A stretch of 64,000 nt of DNA, taken from Marinobacter nauticus (lineage in GTDB: Bacteria; Pseudomonadota; Gammaproteobacteria; Pseudomonadales; Oleiphilaceae). A model generated the notes under the pieces. That model was not told the origin of the DNA. It was given only the letters and a program-made list of their open reading frames with translations, and ran no database searches. Both the position numbers and the translations under genes were made by a program. This document shows, piece after piece, positions 1 to 7,157 of this stretch (positions within the stretch are counted from its first letter, which is position 1; the number at the start of each line of letters is the position of its first letter). The stretch is taken from assembly GCF_003634635.1 (NCBI RefSeq), contig NZ_RBJB01000003.1:434001-498000 (forward strand). Reading direction: 5' to 3'.

Positions 1-1087
1 TAACCACGGTGCGGTTGAGGGGGGAAATCACCGTACGCACCAGTTGCTGAAGAATCAGGCTGATGCCGAAGGTGGCCAGCAGGGTTTCCAGCGGGCGGCC
101 TTTCAGGTACTGGATAACGCTGCGCTCAATGGCGATGCCCGCCAGCGCCGCCACCAGGAAACCGGCCGGGATGGACAGGATCAGGGCCAGGCCGGGCTGG
201 CCCGGGAACAGCTGCTGCATGCCCCAGGTGGTGTAGGCCCCCAGCATGATCAGCTCGCCATGGGCCATGTTGATCACGCCCATCACACCAAAGGTGATGG
301 CCAGGCCAATGGCGGCCAGCACCAGTACCGAGCCGAGGGACAGGCCAAAATACAGGGTCTCGGCAGCGCGGTTGAGTTTCAGTTTCTGTTCAATGCTGGC
401 CAGGGCTTTTTCGGCCGCCGCCGCCAGCGCGGGGTCATCGCTGTTCACAGCATTATTCAGGGCGGCACGCACGGTCGGGTTCAGGCTGCCAGACAAAGTG
501 GCTACCGCCTCAACATCGCCCTGCTCCACCTGGTAAATGGCCAGGGCATTGGTGAGCATGTCACGCACCTGGCCGTTGTCTTCCACCTGCAAACGGGCCT
601 GGAGCTGAGTGGCCAGCGCTTCATTCACTTCGCCCAGCAGATTGCGCGCGGCATCGAGGCGTTGGCCTGGGTCGGCCACGGTCAGGTCGATCACCGAGAG
701 GATGCCCTCGATGTCGGCCCGCAGGGCATTGTTCACCCGCAGGCTTTGCAGATCCCGGCGCGACATTTCACCCAGGTCTTCGCCGGTCAGGGCGTCGGCG
801 ATCTGCCAGTTACGGCCCCGGTTGTTAACCACAATAACCAGGGCACCGGTGTCTTCAATCATCGCGAGTTTGCCGTCGCGAACGGCTTCCAGCCAGCCCC
901 GGGCGCGTTCGTCGCCGGTTTCGGAGAGGGCTTTGAGTAAGTCGGTTTTTTCAGCTTGCCCGGCTTCTACGAGCCGTTTCAGCAGCGCTTCGGGCGCATT
1001 CGTCTGCGCCTGGGCATTCGCCAGTGTGGCCCCTAGGGCCAGACAGACAGCCAATACCATCCTGGCGAGCAATCGGTGAATGCTCAT
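1..1087 (-). CDS. urtB: Urea ABC transporter permease UrtB (partial, C-terminus beyond window)
   Basis: The reading frame is open from an ATG at 1087 to the left edge, giving 362 codons of the N-terminal and central part. It starts with a signal-like hydrophobic segment, followed by a long periplasmic domain of about 240 residues that is characteristic of UrtB and absent from the related LivH permeases. Permease segments then follow, including LYFGLSLGSVLVLAAIG and GVINMAHGELIMLGAY, a signature of the branched-chain/urea permease family. It lies 78 nt downstream of urtA and is presumably cotranscribed from the urtA promoter. UrtB forms the inner-membrane channel of the high-affinity urea importer with UrtC, supplied by the UrtA binding protein; urtCDE would be expected past the left edge. 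Confidence 0.93.
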   Translation of the reverse strand, partial: MSIHRLLARMVLAVCLALGATLANAQAQTNAPEALLKRLVEAGQAEKTDLLKALSETGDERARGWLEAVRDGKLAMIEDTGALVIVVNNRGRNWQIADALTGEDLGEMSRRDLQSLRVNNALRADIEGILSVIDLTVADPGQRLDAARNLLGEVNEALATQLQARLQVEDNGQVRDMLTNALAIYQVEQGDVEAVATLSGSLNPTVRAALNNAVNSDDPALAAAAEKALASIEQKLKLNRAAETLYFGLSLGSVLVLAAIGLAITFGVMGVINMAHGELIMLGAYTTWGMQQLFPGQPGLALILSIPAGFLVAALAGIAIERSVIQYLKGRPLETLLATFGISLILQQLVRTVISPLNRTVV

Positions 1088-1124
1088 GATTCATTCCTGT
1101 TGGCTTGGGAATTCGGGAGCGGTG

Positions 1125-1148
1125 CCGGGCAGGCTCTGGCCTGCCCGG
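1125..1148 (-). promoter_or_regulatory. urtA-urtB intercistronic stem-loop
   Basis: A perfect inverted repeat CCGGGCAGG / CCTGCCCGG with a 6-nt loop (10 bp when the flanking G-C pair is included) sits in the 78-nt gap between urtA and urtB. No T-run follows on the minus strand, so it is probably not a strong terminator. Hairpins in this position after a binding-protein gene often stabilise the upstream mRNA or partly attenuate the permease genes. That role is an inference here. Confidence 0.6.
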
Positions 1149-1165
1149 CTGTGCCCGGTTGGAGC

Positions 1166-2479
1166 TTAGTTGGAGGCCACGTCAGCCGAGCCACCACCGC
1201 ACTTGCCGGTGACCACGTTGAAGTTGCCGCAGCGCAGAGGCGCTCGCCAGTCACTGATCAGGTCCTTGGAACCTGGCAGGAAGTCAGACCAGGCATCGCC
1301 AGCCACGGTAGACGGGGTTTCCCAGACCACGGAGAACTGGCCGTTGTCCTGGATCTCGCCAATCAGCACCGGCTTGGTAATGTGATGGTTCGGCATCATG
1401 GTGGCGTATCCGCCGGTAAGGTTCGGTACGCTCACACCGATGATGGCGTCTTTCACTTCATCCACGTCGGTGGTGCCGGCTTTCTTCACCGCTTCAACGT
1501 ACATATTGAAACCGATGTAGTGGGCTTCCATCGGGTCGTTGGTGACGGCGGCATCGTCGCCCTTGTAGGCAACCCAGGCGTCGATGAAGTCGTAGTTGGC
1601 ATCGTTATCCACGCTCATGAAGTAGTTCCAGGCAGCCAGGTGGCCAACCAGCGGAGCGGTGTCGATGCCGGAGAGTTCCTGTTCACCCACGGAGAACGCA
1701 ACCACGGGAATGTCGGTGGCGGAAAGGCCCTGGTTGCCCAGTTCACGGTAGAAGGGCACGTTGGCGTCGCCGTTGATGGTGGAAACCACGGCGGTCTTCT
1801 TGCCGGCGCTGCCGAACTTCTTGATGTCAGATACGATGGTCTGCCAGTCAGAGTGGCCGAAAGGCGTGTAGTTGATCATGATGTCGCCGGCGGCCACACC
1901 TTTGTCTTTCAGGTAGGTTTCCAGAATCTTGTTGGTGGTGCGCGGGTAAACGTAATCGGTGCCCGCCAGAACCCAGCGCTCAACACCCAGATCGTTCATC
2001 AGGTAATCCACCGCGGGAATCGCCTGCTGGTTGGGCGCCGCACCGGTGTAGAACACGTTTTCAGACGATTCCTCGCCTTCGTACTGAACCGGATAGAACA
2101 GCAGGCCGTTCAGTTCCTCTACCACCGGCAGAACGGATTTACGGGACACCGAGGTCCAGTTACCAAAGATTACGTCGACCTTTTCTTTCTCCAGCAGCTC
2201 ACGGGCTTTCTCAGCGAACAGTGGCCAGTTGGAAGCCGGATCAACCACCACCGGCTCCAGCTGGCGGCCAAGTACACCACCGGCTTCGTTCTGCTTTTCG
2301 ATCAGCATCAGCATGGTATCTTTCAGTGCGGTTTCACTGATGGCCATGGTGCCGGACAGGGAATGAAGAATACCGACCTTGATGGGGTCTTCGGCGGCAA
2401 ACGCGGTATTGATGGAACCGAGGGAGACAGACAGCGCCAATGCAGAGAGGCCCAGTTTCACGTGTTTTTTGATGCTCAT
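1166..2479 (-). CDS. urtA: Urea ABC transporter substrate-binding protein UrtA
   Basis: 437 residues starting at the ATG at 2479, preceded by AAGGA about 10 nt upstream; a longer in-frame extension to 2641 has no ribosome binding site and would place junk before the signal peptide. Residues 1-28 form a Sec signal peptide ending in NTAFA-AE. The mature protein opens with PIKVGILHSLSGTMAISE and contains IFGNWTSVSRKSVLPVVEE and FYPVQYEGEESSENVFY, typical of UrtA rather than amide or amino acid binding proteins. It captures urea in the periplasm for the UrtBCDE importer. First gene of the urt operon; the upstream region carries a sigma-54 type promoter and NtrC-like boxes, so nitrogen limitation is the likely inducer. 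Confidence 0.95.
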   Translation of the reverse strand: MSIKKHVKLGLSALALSVSLGSINTAFAAEDPIKVGILHSLSGTMAISETALKDTMLMLIEKQNEAGGVLGRQLEPVVVDPASNWPLFAEKARELLEKEKVDVIFGNWTSVSRKSVLPVVEELNGLLFYPVQYEGEESSENVFYTGAAPNQQAIPAVDYLMNDLGVERWVLAGTDYVYPRTTNKILETYLKDKGVAAGDIMINYTPFGHSDWQTIVSDIKKFGSAGKKTAVVSTINGDANVPFYRELGNQGLSATDIPVVAFSVGEQELSGIDTAPLVGHLAAWNYFMSVDNDANYDFIDAWVAYKGDDAAVTNDPMEAHYIGFNMYVEAVKKAGTTDVDEVKDAIIGVSVPNLTGGYATMMPNHHITKPVLIGEIQDNGQFSVVWETPSTVAGDAWSDFLPGSKDLISDWRAPLRCGNFNVVTGKCGGGSADVASN

Positions 2480-2529
2480 GTTGTGCGTCCTTTTCGTTGG
2501 TTTTGGGTCGTCAAACGCAAACAGCCAAT

Positions 2530-2545
2530 TGCATTCGCCGTTCCA
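2530..2545 (-). promoter_or_regulatory. Sigma-54 (RpoN) promoter of urtA
   Basis: Read on the minus strand, TGGAACG-GCGA-ATGCA matches the -24/-12 consensus TGGCACG-N4-TTGCA at 10 of the 12 fixed positions. The invariant GG (2544-2543) and GC (2532-2531) are separated by exactly 10 nt. Transcription would begin near 2520, about 40 nt before the urtA ATG. The assignment fits the known nitrogen control of urea uptake and the enhancer-like boxes upstream. Confidence 0.75.
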
Positions 2546-2663
2546 ACAACCAAAAAAGCACTTACAAAACATAATGTTAAACAACAAAAAACATGCCATA
2601 ACCGGCTCTGCAATGAATTGGTGCGCAGTTTCAGGCCTCAATCCGGTGCCTCGGCCAACCCGC

Positions 2664-2680
2664 CGCCCTCAATTGGTGCA
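2664..2680. promoter_or_regulatory. NtrC-like enhancer box 1 upstream of urtA
   Basis: The 17-mer ending AATTGGTGCA agrees with the NtrC consensus TGCACCAWWWTGGTGCA at 13 of 17 positions, with a perfect right half. It is centred about 150 bp upstream of the inferred sigma-54 start site, a normal enhancer distance. Box 2 lies 34 bp further upstream, about three helical turns, similar to the paired NtrC sites of enteric glnA. Confidence 0.6.
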
Positions 2681-2697
2681 GAGCAGGCAAACCCCAC

Positions 2698-2714
2698 TGC
2701 ACCATCTGGTAGCG
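2698..2714. promoter_or_regulatory. NtrC-like enhancer box 2 upstream of urtA
   Basis: TGCACCATCTGG has a perfect left NtrC half-site and a degenerate right half. It sits 34 bp from box 1 on the same helical face, which would allow cooperative binding of NtrC dimers. It is weaker than box 1 and is supported mainly by its spacing and by the sigma-54 promoter downstream. Confidence 0.45.
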
Positions 2715-2794
2715 CGCTGATTTTCAGGCAATAAATTGCCCGAAAAAATACCCTGAAAACAATGAATTCAGGTTCACCGCAAAGCTCACAGCTC

Positions 2795-2812
2795 TGTGGG
2801 ATATCTCGCACA
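2795..2812 (+). promoter_or_regulatory. GacA/UvrY-type upstream activating palindrome
   Basis: TGTGGGATATCTCGCACA is an 18-bp imperfect palindrome of the form TGT-N2-G-N2-AT-N2-C-N2-ACA. This is the shape of the GacA/UvrY box (consensus TGTAAG-N6-CTTACA) found before rsmX/Y/Z and csrB/C genes. Its centre lies about 64 bp upstream of the inferred start of the CsrB-like RNA. The -10-like TAGAAT at 2856-2861 has no good -35 partner, as expected of a promoter that needs an activator. Confidence 0.6.
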
Positions 2813-2867
2813 AACCGTCTGGCGGATGTCCGATTTTCCGAAATTTCATCTTGCGTAGAATGAGCAT

Positions 2868-3059
2868 TGTCAGGGATGACAAGCCAGCACGGACGTTGGC
2901 TCACGGATGAGAACTCCTCGGATTCGGAGTTGCCCGATGGATCAGGGCTACAGGGATGACTGCAAGGATGAAGTGCTCAGGATGATGCGCAGCCTGATGG
3001 ATCAGGCAGGGGTCAGCCACGGAATTTGGGGACTACACGGACAGTAGTCCCTTTCCGTG
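2868..3059 (+). ncRNA. CsrB/RsmZ-type regulatory RNA (CsrA/RsmA sponge)
   Basis: About 190 nt contain 13 GGA triplets, most of them in the loops of short consecutive hairpins. Clear examples are TTGTCA-GGGA-TGACAA (2867-2882), GCCAGC-ACGGAC-GTTGGC (2883-2900), CTCA-CGGA-TGAG (2900-2911), AACTCC-TCGGATTC-GGAGTT (2912-2931) and GCCTGA-TGGA-TCAGGC (2992-3007). The 3' end is a hairpin GGGACTAC/GTAGTCCC (3029-3051) whose loop again holds ACGGACA, nested in an outer stem CACGGAA/TTCCGTG (3018-3059). CAGGATG-type motifs in loops are the hallmark of RNAs that sequester the translational regulator CsrA/RsmA. A GacA-like box and a TAGAAT -10 precede it. No protein-coding signal is seen. The exact 3' end is uncertain because the T-run is short. 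Confidence 0.78.
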
Positions 3060-3183
3060 CACTAAACCGCCCTCGCACCCACCTCCCCCCTTCTGTTCTG
3101 CACCGTTTCGAATCACCAATACTCTCAATGGGTTGTCGTGCCTGACTGTTCATAACAACGTTATTACAATCAGGAGATCACCG

Positions 3184-3459
3184 ATGAAACCAACCTCATT
3201 TCTGGCCACCCTTGTTCTGTTTTTCAGCCTGATCACTGGCTCTGCCGCCTTCGCCAGCGAGCAGCCCGCCGTGAACATCAACACCGCAGATGTAGCCACT
3301 CTGGCGTCTCTGAGCGGTGTCGGTGAGAGCAAAGCCCAGGCCATTATTGACTACCGCGAAGCTAACGGCCCCTTTGCCAGCATTGAAGCACTGGCTGACG
3401 TGAAGGGTATTGGTGCGCGTACGGTTGAAAAGAACGCCGACCGCCTCGCCGTGAAATAA
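3184..3459 (+). CDS. ComEA-like helix-hairpin-helix DNA-binding protein
   Basis: 91 residues from the ATG at 3184, which follows AGGAG; an upstream in-frame start at 3133 lacks a binding site and would bury the signal peptide. Residues 1-23 form a Sec signal peptide (cut near AFA-SEQ). The rest is a tandem helix-hairpin-helix domain: VNINTADVATLASLSGVG followed by IEALADVKGIGARTVEKN, the classic ComEA pattern in which GVG and GIG loops grip the DNA backbone. Such small periplasmic proteins bind incoming DNA during natural transformation. It stands alone here, without other com or pil genes, so a role in competence is inferred from family only. Confidence 0.88.
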   Translation: MKPTSFLATLVLFFSLITGSAAFASEQPAVNINTADVATLASLSGVGESKAQAIIDYREANGPFASIEALADVKGIGARTVEKNADRLAVK

Positions 3460-3464
3460 GCCCC

Positions 3465-3489
3465 GGGGCAGCCTCGCTGCCCCTCTCCT
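3465..3489 (+). terminator. Terminator of the ComEA-like gene
   Basis: A perfect 8-bp stem GGGGCAGC / GCTGCCCC with loop CTC starts 5 nt after the stop codon and is followed by a pyrimidine-rich stretch TCTCCTTTCCC. The T-run is weak, so termination may be partial. Confidence 0.65.
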
Positions 3490-3558
3490 TTCCCTTATAG
3501 CGCCACGCACTTACCGCTGATACCCTTGCCTGTTTGTTTCTCCAACCGGCAGTTTGTC

Positions 3559-4503
3559 ATGATCCACGGAGCACTTCTTATTGCCCTGGCCTCTTTGCTC
3601 TGGGCCACTACAGGGATTGTCGCCAAGTTTCTGTTCAACGGTACGGAACTGGAGGCCATCACCCTCGGTTTTTTACGCCTGGTGGTTGCGCTGCCATTCT
3701 TCTGGCTACTGATGCGGCGCGAGCAGCGGCAGCTGGTGGCCCGTAATCCCGGCCAGACGGTACCCGGTAGCTCTTTGCGTTCGCTCAGCGGCAAGGCCAT
3801 GCTCACCCTCACCGCCCTGGGGCTGTTCCAGGCGTTCTATCAGGGCAGCTATCTGCTGGCGGTGGATCTGACCGGGGCTGGCATTGCCACCCTGATATCC
3901 CTGTGCCTGCCACCGGTACTGGTGGCTATTCTGGCTGCCCCATTGCTGGGCGAGAAACCAGGGCTGCTCACTATCCTGGCCGCGATTGCCGCGATTCTGG
4001 GCACGGGCATGCTGGTAGTCAGTGACATGGACACCGCCGGCACCCTGCGACTGGCAGGCATTCTGATGGCGCTGCTGGCGGCGGCGGTATACACCGGCTT
4101 TACCCTGACCAGCCGCTACAACTCAACGGGCACACCGGTGTTTACCACCGCCTTTATCTGCTTTGGTACCGCCGCACTGCTGCTGTTGCCCGTGGTGGCC
4201 CTGAGCGGCGGCTTTGCGGGGCTGGAGACGATGGGGCTAAAGCACTGGCTGATGGTGCTGTACATCGGCGTGGTGCCCACCTGCATTGGCTATCTGCTGT
4301 TTTTTACCGGGATGAAAACCACGCCGGCGACGGTATCCAGCATTGTCGTCGTGCTCGAACCTTTGTTTATTGCCTTGCTGGCCTGGCTGATTCTGGGAGA
4401 GGAACTGGGGCAGATTGGCGTTGCGGGCGCATTCATTCTGACGGTGGCGGTGATTGTCGCCTCGCGCTATGGCAAGGCGCCCGGCGCCAGCCAGGAAAGC
4501 TGA
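3559..4503 (+). CDS. DMT superfamily (EamA) transporter
   Basis: 314 residues with ten predicted membrane helices arranged as two EamA halves (about residues 5-150 and 165-305). The N-terminus MIHGALLIALASLLWATTGIV places TM1 immediately after the ATG at 3559; an in-frame TTG at 3526 would add 11 unneeded residues, and no strong Shine-Dalgarno distinguishes them. The second half ends with EPLFIALLAWLILGEELGQIGVAGA, the typical EamA terminal motif. Members export amino acids or other small metabolites, but the substrate cannot be read from sequence. It is a single gene, flanked by a terminator upstream and a convergent glyoxalase gene downstream. Confidence 0.85.
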   Translation: MIHGALLIALASLLWATTGIVAKFLFNGTELEAITLGFLRLVVALPFFWLLMRREQRQLVARNPGQTVPGSSLRSLSGKAMLTLTALGLFQAFYQGSYLLAVDLTGAGIATLISLCLPPVLVAILAAPLLGEKPGLLTILAAIAAILGTGMLVVSDMDTAGTLRLAGILMALLAAAVYTGFTLTSRYNSTGTPVFTTAFICFGTAALLLLPVVALSGGFAGLETMGLKHWLMVLYIGVVPTCIGYLLFFTGMKTTPATVSSIVVVLEPLFIALLAWLILGEELGQIGVAGAFILTVAVIVASRYGKAPGASQES

Positions 4504-4530
4504 ACGCCGGGGTCAGGCACAGCTGGATGA

Positions 4531-5079
4531 TCAGCTGTCCTTGCGCTGTTTCTCCAGCATGTCTGGCTGCAGGATTTCAATCCAGTAGCCATCCGGGTCT
4601 TTGATGAAGGCCAGGCCTTTCATTTTGCCGTCGTCCGGTTTTTTCACGAACTCCACTCCCAGCTTTTCGAAGCGCTCACAGGCAGCGTACACATCGGGCA
4701 CGGCAATGCCGATATGGCCGAAGCCCTGGGGCTCATCATTGCCGTTGTGGTAGGCAAAGTCGGCATCGTCTTCGGTGCCCCAGTTATGGGTAAGCTCCAG
4801 CATCGCTTCACGGCCAAAGGTGTAGGTAGTCCGGTGGCCATCATCATTTGGCACAAACTGAGCCTGCTTGTCGTCCAGGTAGCCCAGGAAGTAGAGCGTG
4901 AACTTCATTTCCGGGAAATCCAGCTTGCGAACCAGGCGCATGCCCAGTACCCGGGTGTAGAAGTCCATGGAACGCTCGGGCTCCTTGATGCGCATCATGG
5001 TCTGGTTAAAGACATAGCCTTCGGTTTCGGGAACGGGGTCATCGTACAGGCCCGGGGCCTGCTCAAAATGCTTGGGCAT
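4531..5079 (-). CDS. gloA: Lactoylglutathione lyase (glyoxalase I)
   Basis: 182 residues from the ATG at 5079, preceded by AAGGGA. This is the long (~180 aa) form of glyoxalase I known from Pseudomonas putida, eukaryotes and relatives. The metal ligands and catalytic Glu of the family are visible: Gln in FNQTMMRI, Glu in [10 protein letters not shown], His in GFGHIGIAV and Glu in GYWIEILQ. It isomerises the hemithioacetal of methylglyoxal and glutathione to S-lactoylglutathione in the cytoplasm. The gene diverges from a GntR regulator across a 153-bp spacer, so coregulation is possible but not shown. Confidence 0.94.
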   Translation of the reverse strand: MPKHFEQAPGLYDDPVPETEGYVFNQTMMRIKEPERSMDFYTRVLGMRLVRKLDFPEMKFTLYFLGYLDDKQAQFVPNDDGHRTTYTFGREAMLELTHNWGTEDDADFAYHNGNDEPQGFGHIGIAVPDVYAACERFEKLGVEFVKKPDDGKMKGLAFIKDPDGYWIEILQPDMLEKQRKDS

Positions 5080-5171
5080 GTTGGTTTCCCTTACGTTTGG
5101 AGGATTCAAACCATATACCTGCGTGCGCCACAGGCAGATTTCAAGGTAGTGACCGGCATTACTCCGGCTGT

Positions 5172-5179
5172 GCTACACT
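5172..5179 (+). promoter_or_regulatory. Extended -10 promoter of the GntR gene
   Basis: TGCTACACT fits an extended -10 (TGN-TACACT) 54 nt before the ATG at 5233. No convincing -35 is seen at 16-18 bp, which is acceptable for extended -10 promoters. Confidence 0.45.
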
Positions 5180-5232
5180 CCCGCCGTTCCACGTTTGTCT
5201 AACAACCCGACAGCGAGCAGACAGAGCCCCTT

Positions 5233-5889
5233 ATGGACTTTCAGGTGCCCAATACTCTGGCAGAGCAGATTGCCAATTTCCTGGCCGAACGCATCATGAC
5301 CGGGCAGATCCGTCCCGGAGAGCGTATTCAGGAAGCTACACTGGCCTCAGAACTGAAAGTGAGCCGGGCATCAGTGAAAGAGGCCCTCTATACCCTGGAG
5401 CGATGGCACCTGGTGGAAATCACACCACGGAAGGGAGCCTCTGCCACCAAGCTGAATGCCGAGTACGCGTCGGAGCTCTATGACGTCTATATGCATTTGC
5501 TGATGATGCTGGCCTCACGCCTGTGCGAGCGCTGGCAAGAGGCAGACAAAGACCGTTTACTGGTGGCGGTATCGCAGGTGGTCGAACGGATAAAAGAGCC
5601 CCAACCCGACATCACCCGGGTGGTGGAAGCCAGCTTTAACGTGATGGAAGCTTGCTGCCAGGTCGTCGCCAACCCCTACCTGACCGAAGCGCTGTCCAAC
5701 TTCAAACCTGCCGTGAGCCGAACCTATTACCTGGGGGCAGACCGTTACCGCAAAGGCCTCGCGACCACCAGTACGTTTTTCTCGGAGTTGCCGCAGGCGG
5801 TGTTGGCGAGGGATGCGACCAAAGCCACTGAGCTGATCCGAGGCTTCGCCGAACATCAGAAAAACCTCATCCGCCAGGCACTGGATTGA
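5233..5889 (+). CDS. GntR family transcriptional regulator (FCD type)
   Basis: 218 residues. Residues 5-70 are a winged helix-turn-helix (LAEQIANFLAERIMTGQIRP then LASELKVSRASVKEALYTLE and the wing LVEITPRKGASA), the standard GntR DNA-binding head. The remainder is an all-helical ligand-binding domain of the FadR/FCD kind, although the usual metal-binding Asp/His pattern is not obvious. Such proteins repress or activate genes for organic acid, fatty acid or amino acid metabolism. Neighbours give no clear target; the divergent gloA is the nearest candidate. A GGTCAC...GTGACC hairpin at 5896-5918 follows the stop. Confidence 0.85.
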   Translation: MDFQVPNTLAEQIANFLAERIMTGQIRPGERIQEATLASELKVSRASVKEALYTLERWHLVEITPRKGASATKLNAEYASELYDVYMHLLMMLASRLCERWQEADKDRLLVAVSQVVERIKEPQPDITRVVEASFNVMEACCQVVANPYLTEALSNFKPAVSRTYYLGADRYRKGLATTSTFFSELPQAVLARDATKATELIRGFAEHQKNLIRQALD

Positions 5890-5951
5890 AACACCGGTCA
5901 CGACTGTTCAGGTTGTGACCAGCCTCACAGATCACCCCCGCCTTCAGGCTT

Positions 5952-5972
5952 AAAGTAACAATGTGTAACTTT
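5952..5972. promoter_or_regulatory. Palindrome upstream of the DUF6160-type gene
   Basis: AAAGTAACAATGTGTAACTTT is symmetric as AAAGT-N-ACA / TGT-N-ACTTT around a 3-nt centre. It lies about 105 bp before the ATG at 6077, in the only sizeable spacer there, and could be an operator. No known factor is recognised. Confidence 0.35.
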
Positions 5973-6076
5973 TAACGACCGCAGCTCTGGTTGTGTTGTC
6001 CCTGCGGCTGATCAGCACACGTCAGGTGTTCTGAATCAATCAATAACAACAAATCGTCGAACGAACCGGGGCCAAC

Positions 6077-7093
6077 ATGTCTTTTCTCATTCCTGAGGCC
6101 AGAAAATCCCTCGCCTGCCTGAGCCTGATGGCCGGCGCCTCATTAGCCGTGCCTGCCATGGCCGAATTCCAGCCGCTGGATGACACAACCCTGGCGGGTG
6201 TGACTGGCCAGGCCGGTGTAACCATTGAACTGGAAACCAAACTCAATATTGATCACCTGATCTGGACCGATGAAGGCTCCCTGGGGGTCAACGGCCTGAG
6301 ATTGTCCGGCCAGAACGATACCGTGCTGGACAACATGAAGCTGACGATTGATATCGCGGGCAGTGGCGAGGTTCTGGAGCACGGTTTCTCCGAGATAGCA
6401 CGCCGCGCCAACGCTGGCCTGCTCGATACCAGTAATCCCGATGTCGCGGACGCGCTGGCGAAATATTCCGTCGGTGGCAGTTTCGGCAAACAGTTCGACA
6501 GCGGCGACCTGGTGATTCACCTGGGGGCCAGCGATTACGGCGACCCCACCAGCCTGACCGACTATCTGCAGGCGGTGGATTTCGAACTGGCCATCGACAG
6601 CATCACCACCACCGGCAGTGAAGGCAGTGCCAGTCTGTTCTCAAACATCCTGCTGCAGGGCTACATCGGCCCCACCGATCTGGTTATCCGCAATAACGGC
6701 AGCGTCACGCGCACCCTGGCCAATGGCAACGTGGTGTCCGGCTCCGAACTCCAGCTCGATACCCATTTCGAAATCAGCAACGGTAGCCTGAACTGGGACG
6801 CAGCCGACGTGATCCTGCTGTTCAACTTCGCCGCCGTTGGCATTGAAGGGCTACAGATCCATAACCGCCGTGGCGCCGATACCCTGGGGCACTTTGGTAT
6901 GGCCCATGCCAAGGCCAACCTGTCCCGGGGCACCAGTGCCGCTTCTGGCAAAGAAGGCCTTTCTGTACACGATGTGGAATTCCGGGCTGATATCGATATG
7001 CCGGTATTCCGCATGGGTGACACCAGCATCGGCTCGGTCCAGTTCACAGACTTTGCCATCACCAACACCAATCTGATGGTTTACGGTCACTAA
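6077..7093 (+). CDS. Secreted DUF6160-type protein
   Basis: 338 residues with a Sec signal peptide (cut near AMA-EF at residue 29). The mature N-terminus FQPLDDTTLAGVTGQAGVTI carries the LxD-x-LA-x-VTGQAG motif that marks the DUF6160 family, found in secreted or surface proteins of Marinobacter, Pseudomonas and Acinetobacter (FilA-like). The rest is rich in alternating hydrophobic residues, Gly, Asp, Ser and Thr, suggesting a beta-helix or beta-rich surface protein. No catalytic motif is seen. It is monocistronic; a 21-bp palindrome lies upstream. Association with an outer surface or pilus-like structure is inferred only from family members. Confidence 0.75.
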   Translation: MSFLIPEARKSLACLSLMAGASLAVPAMAEFQPLDDTTLAGVTGQAGVTIELETKLNIDHLIWTDEGSLGVNGLRLSGQNDTVLDNMKLTIDIAGSGEVLEHGFSEIARRANAGLLDTSNPDVADALAKYSVGGSFGKQFDSGDLVIHLGASDYGDPTSLTDYLQAVDFELAIDSITTTGSEGSASLFSNILLQGYIGPTDLVIRNNGSVTRTLANGNVVSGSELQLDTHFEISNGSLNWDAADVILLFNFAAVGIEGLQIHNRRGADTLGHFGMAHAKANLSRGTSAASGKEGLSVHDVEFRADIDMPVFRMGDTSIGSVQFTDFAITNTNLMVYGH

Positions 7094-7157
7094 GCCAAAC
7101 TGGACAAGCACTGCCCTGCACAGGGTACACTGCCCGCCACCAACAGACGGGCAGAGC

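Noticed and set aside
2638..2904. 88-residue minus-strand open frame upstream of urtA
   Set aside because: It has no ribosome binding site or recognisable protein character, and it overlaps the NtrC boxes, the GacA-like box and the start of the CsrB-like RNA.
2867..3007. GGATGA repeats read as a CRISPR-like or tandem repeat array
   Set aside because: The units are short, of unequal spacing and lie in loops of local hairpins; there are no uniform spacers or cas genes.
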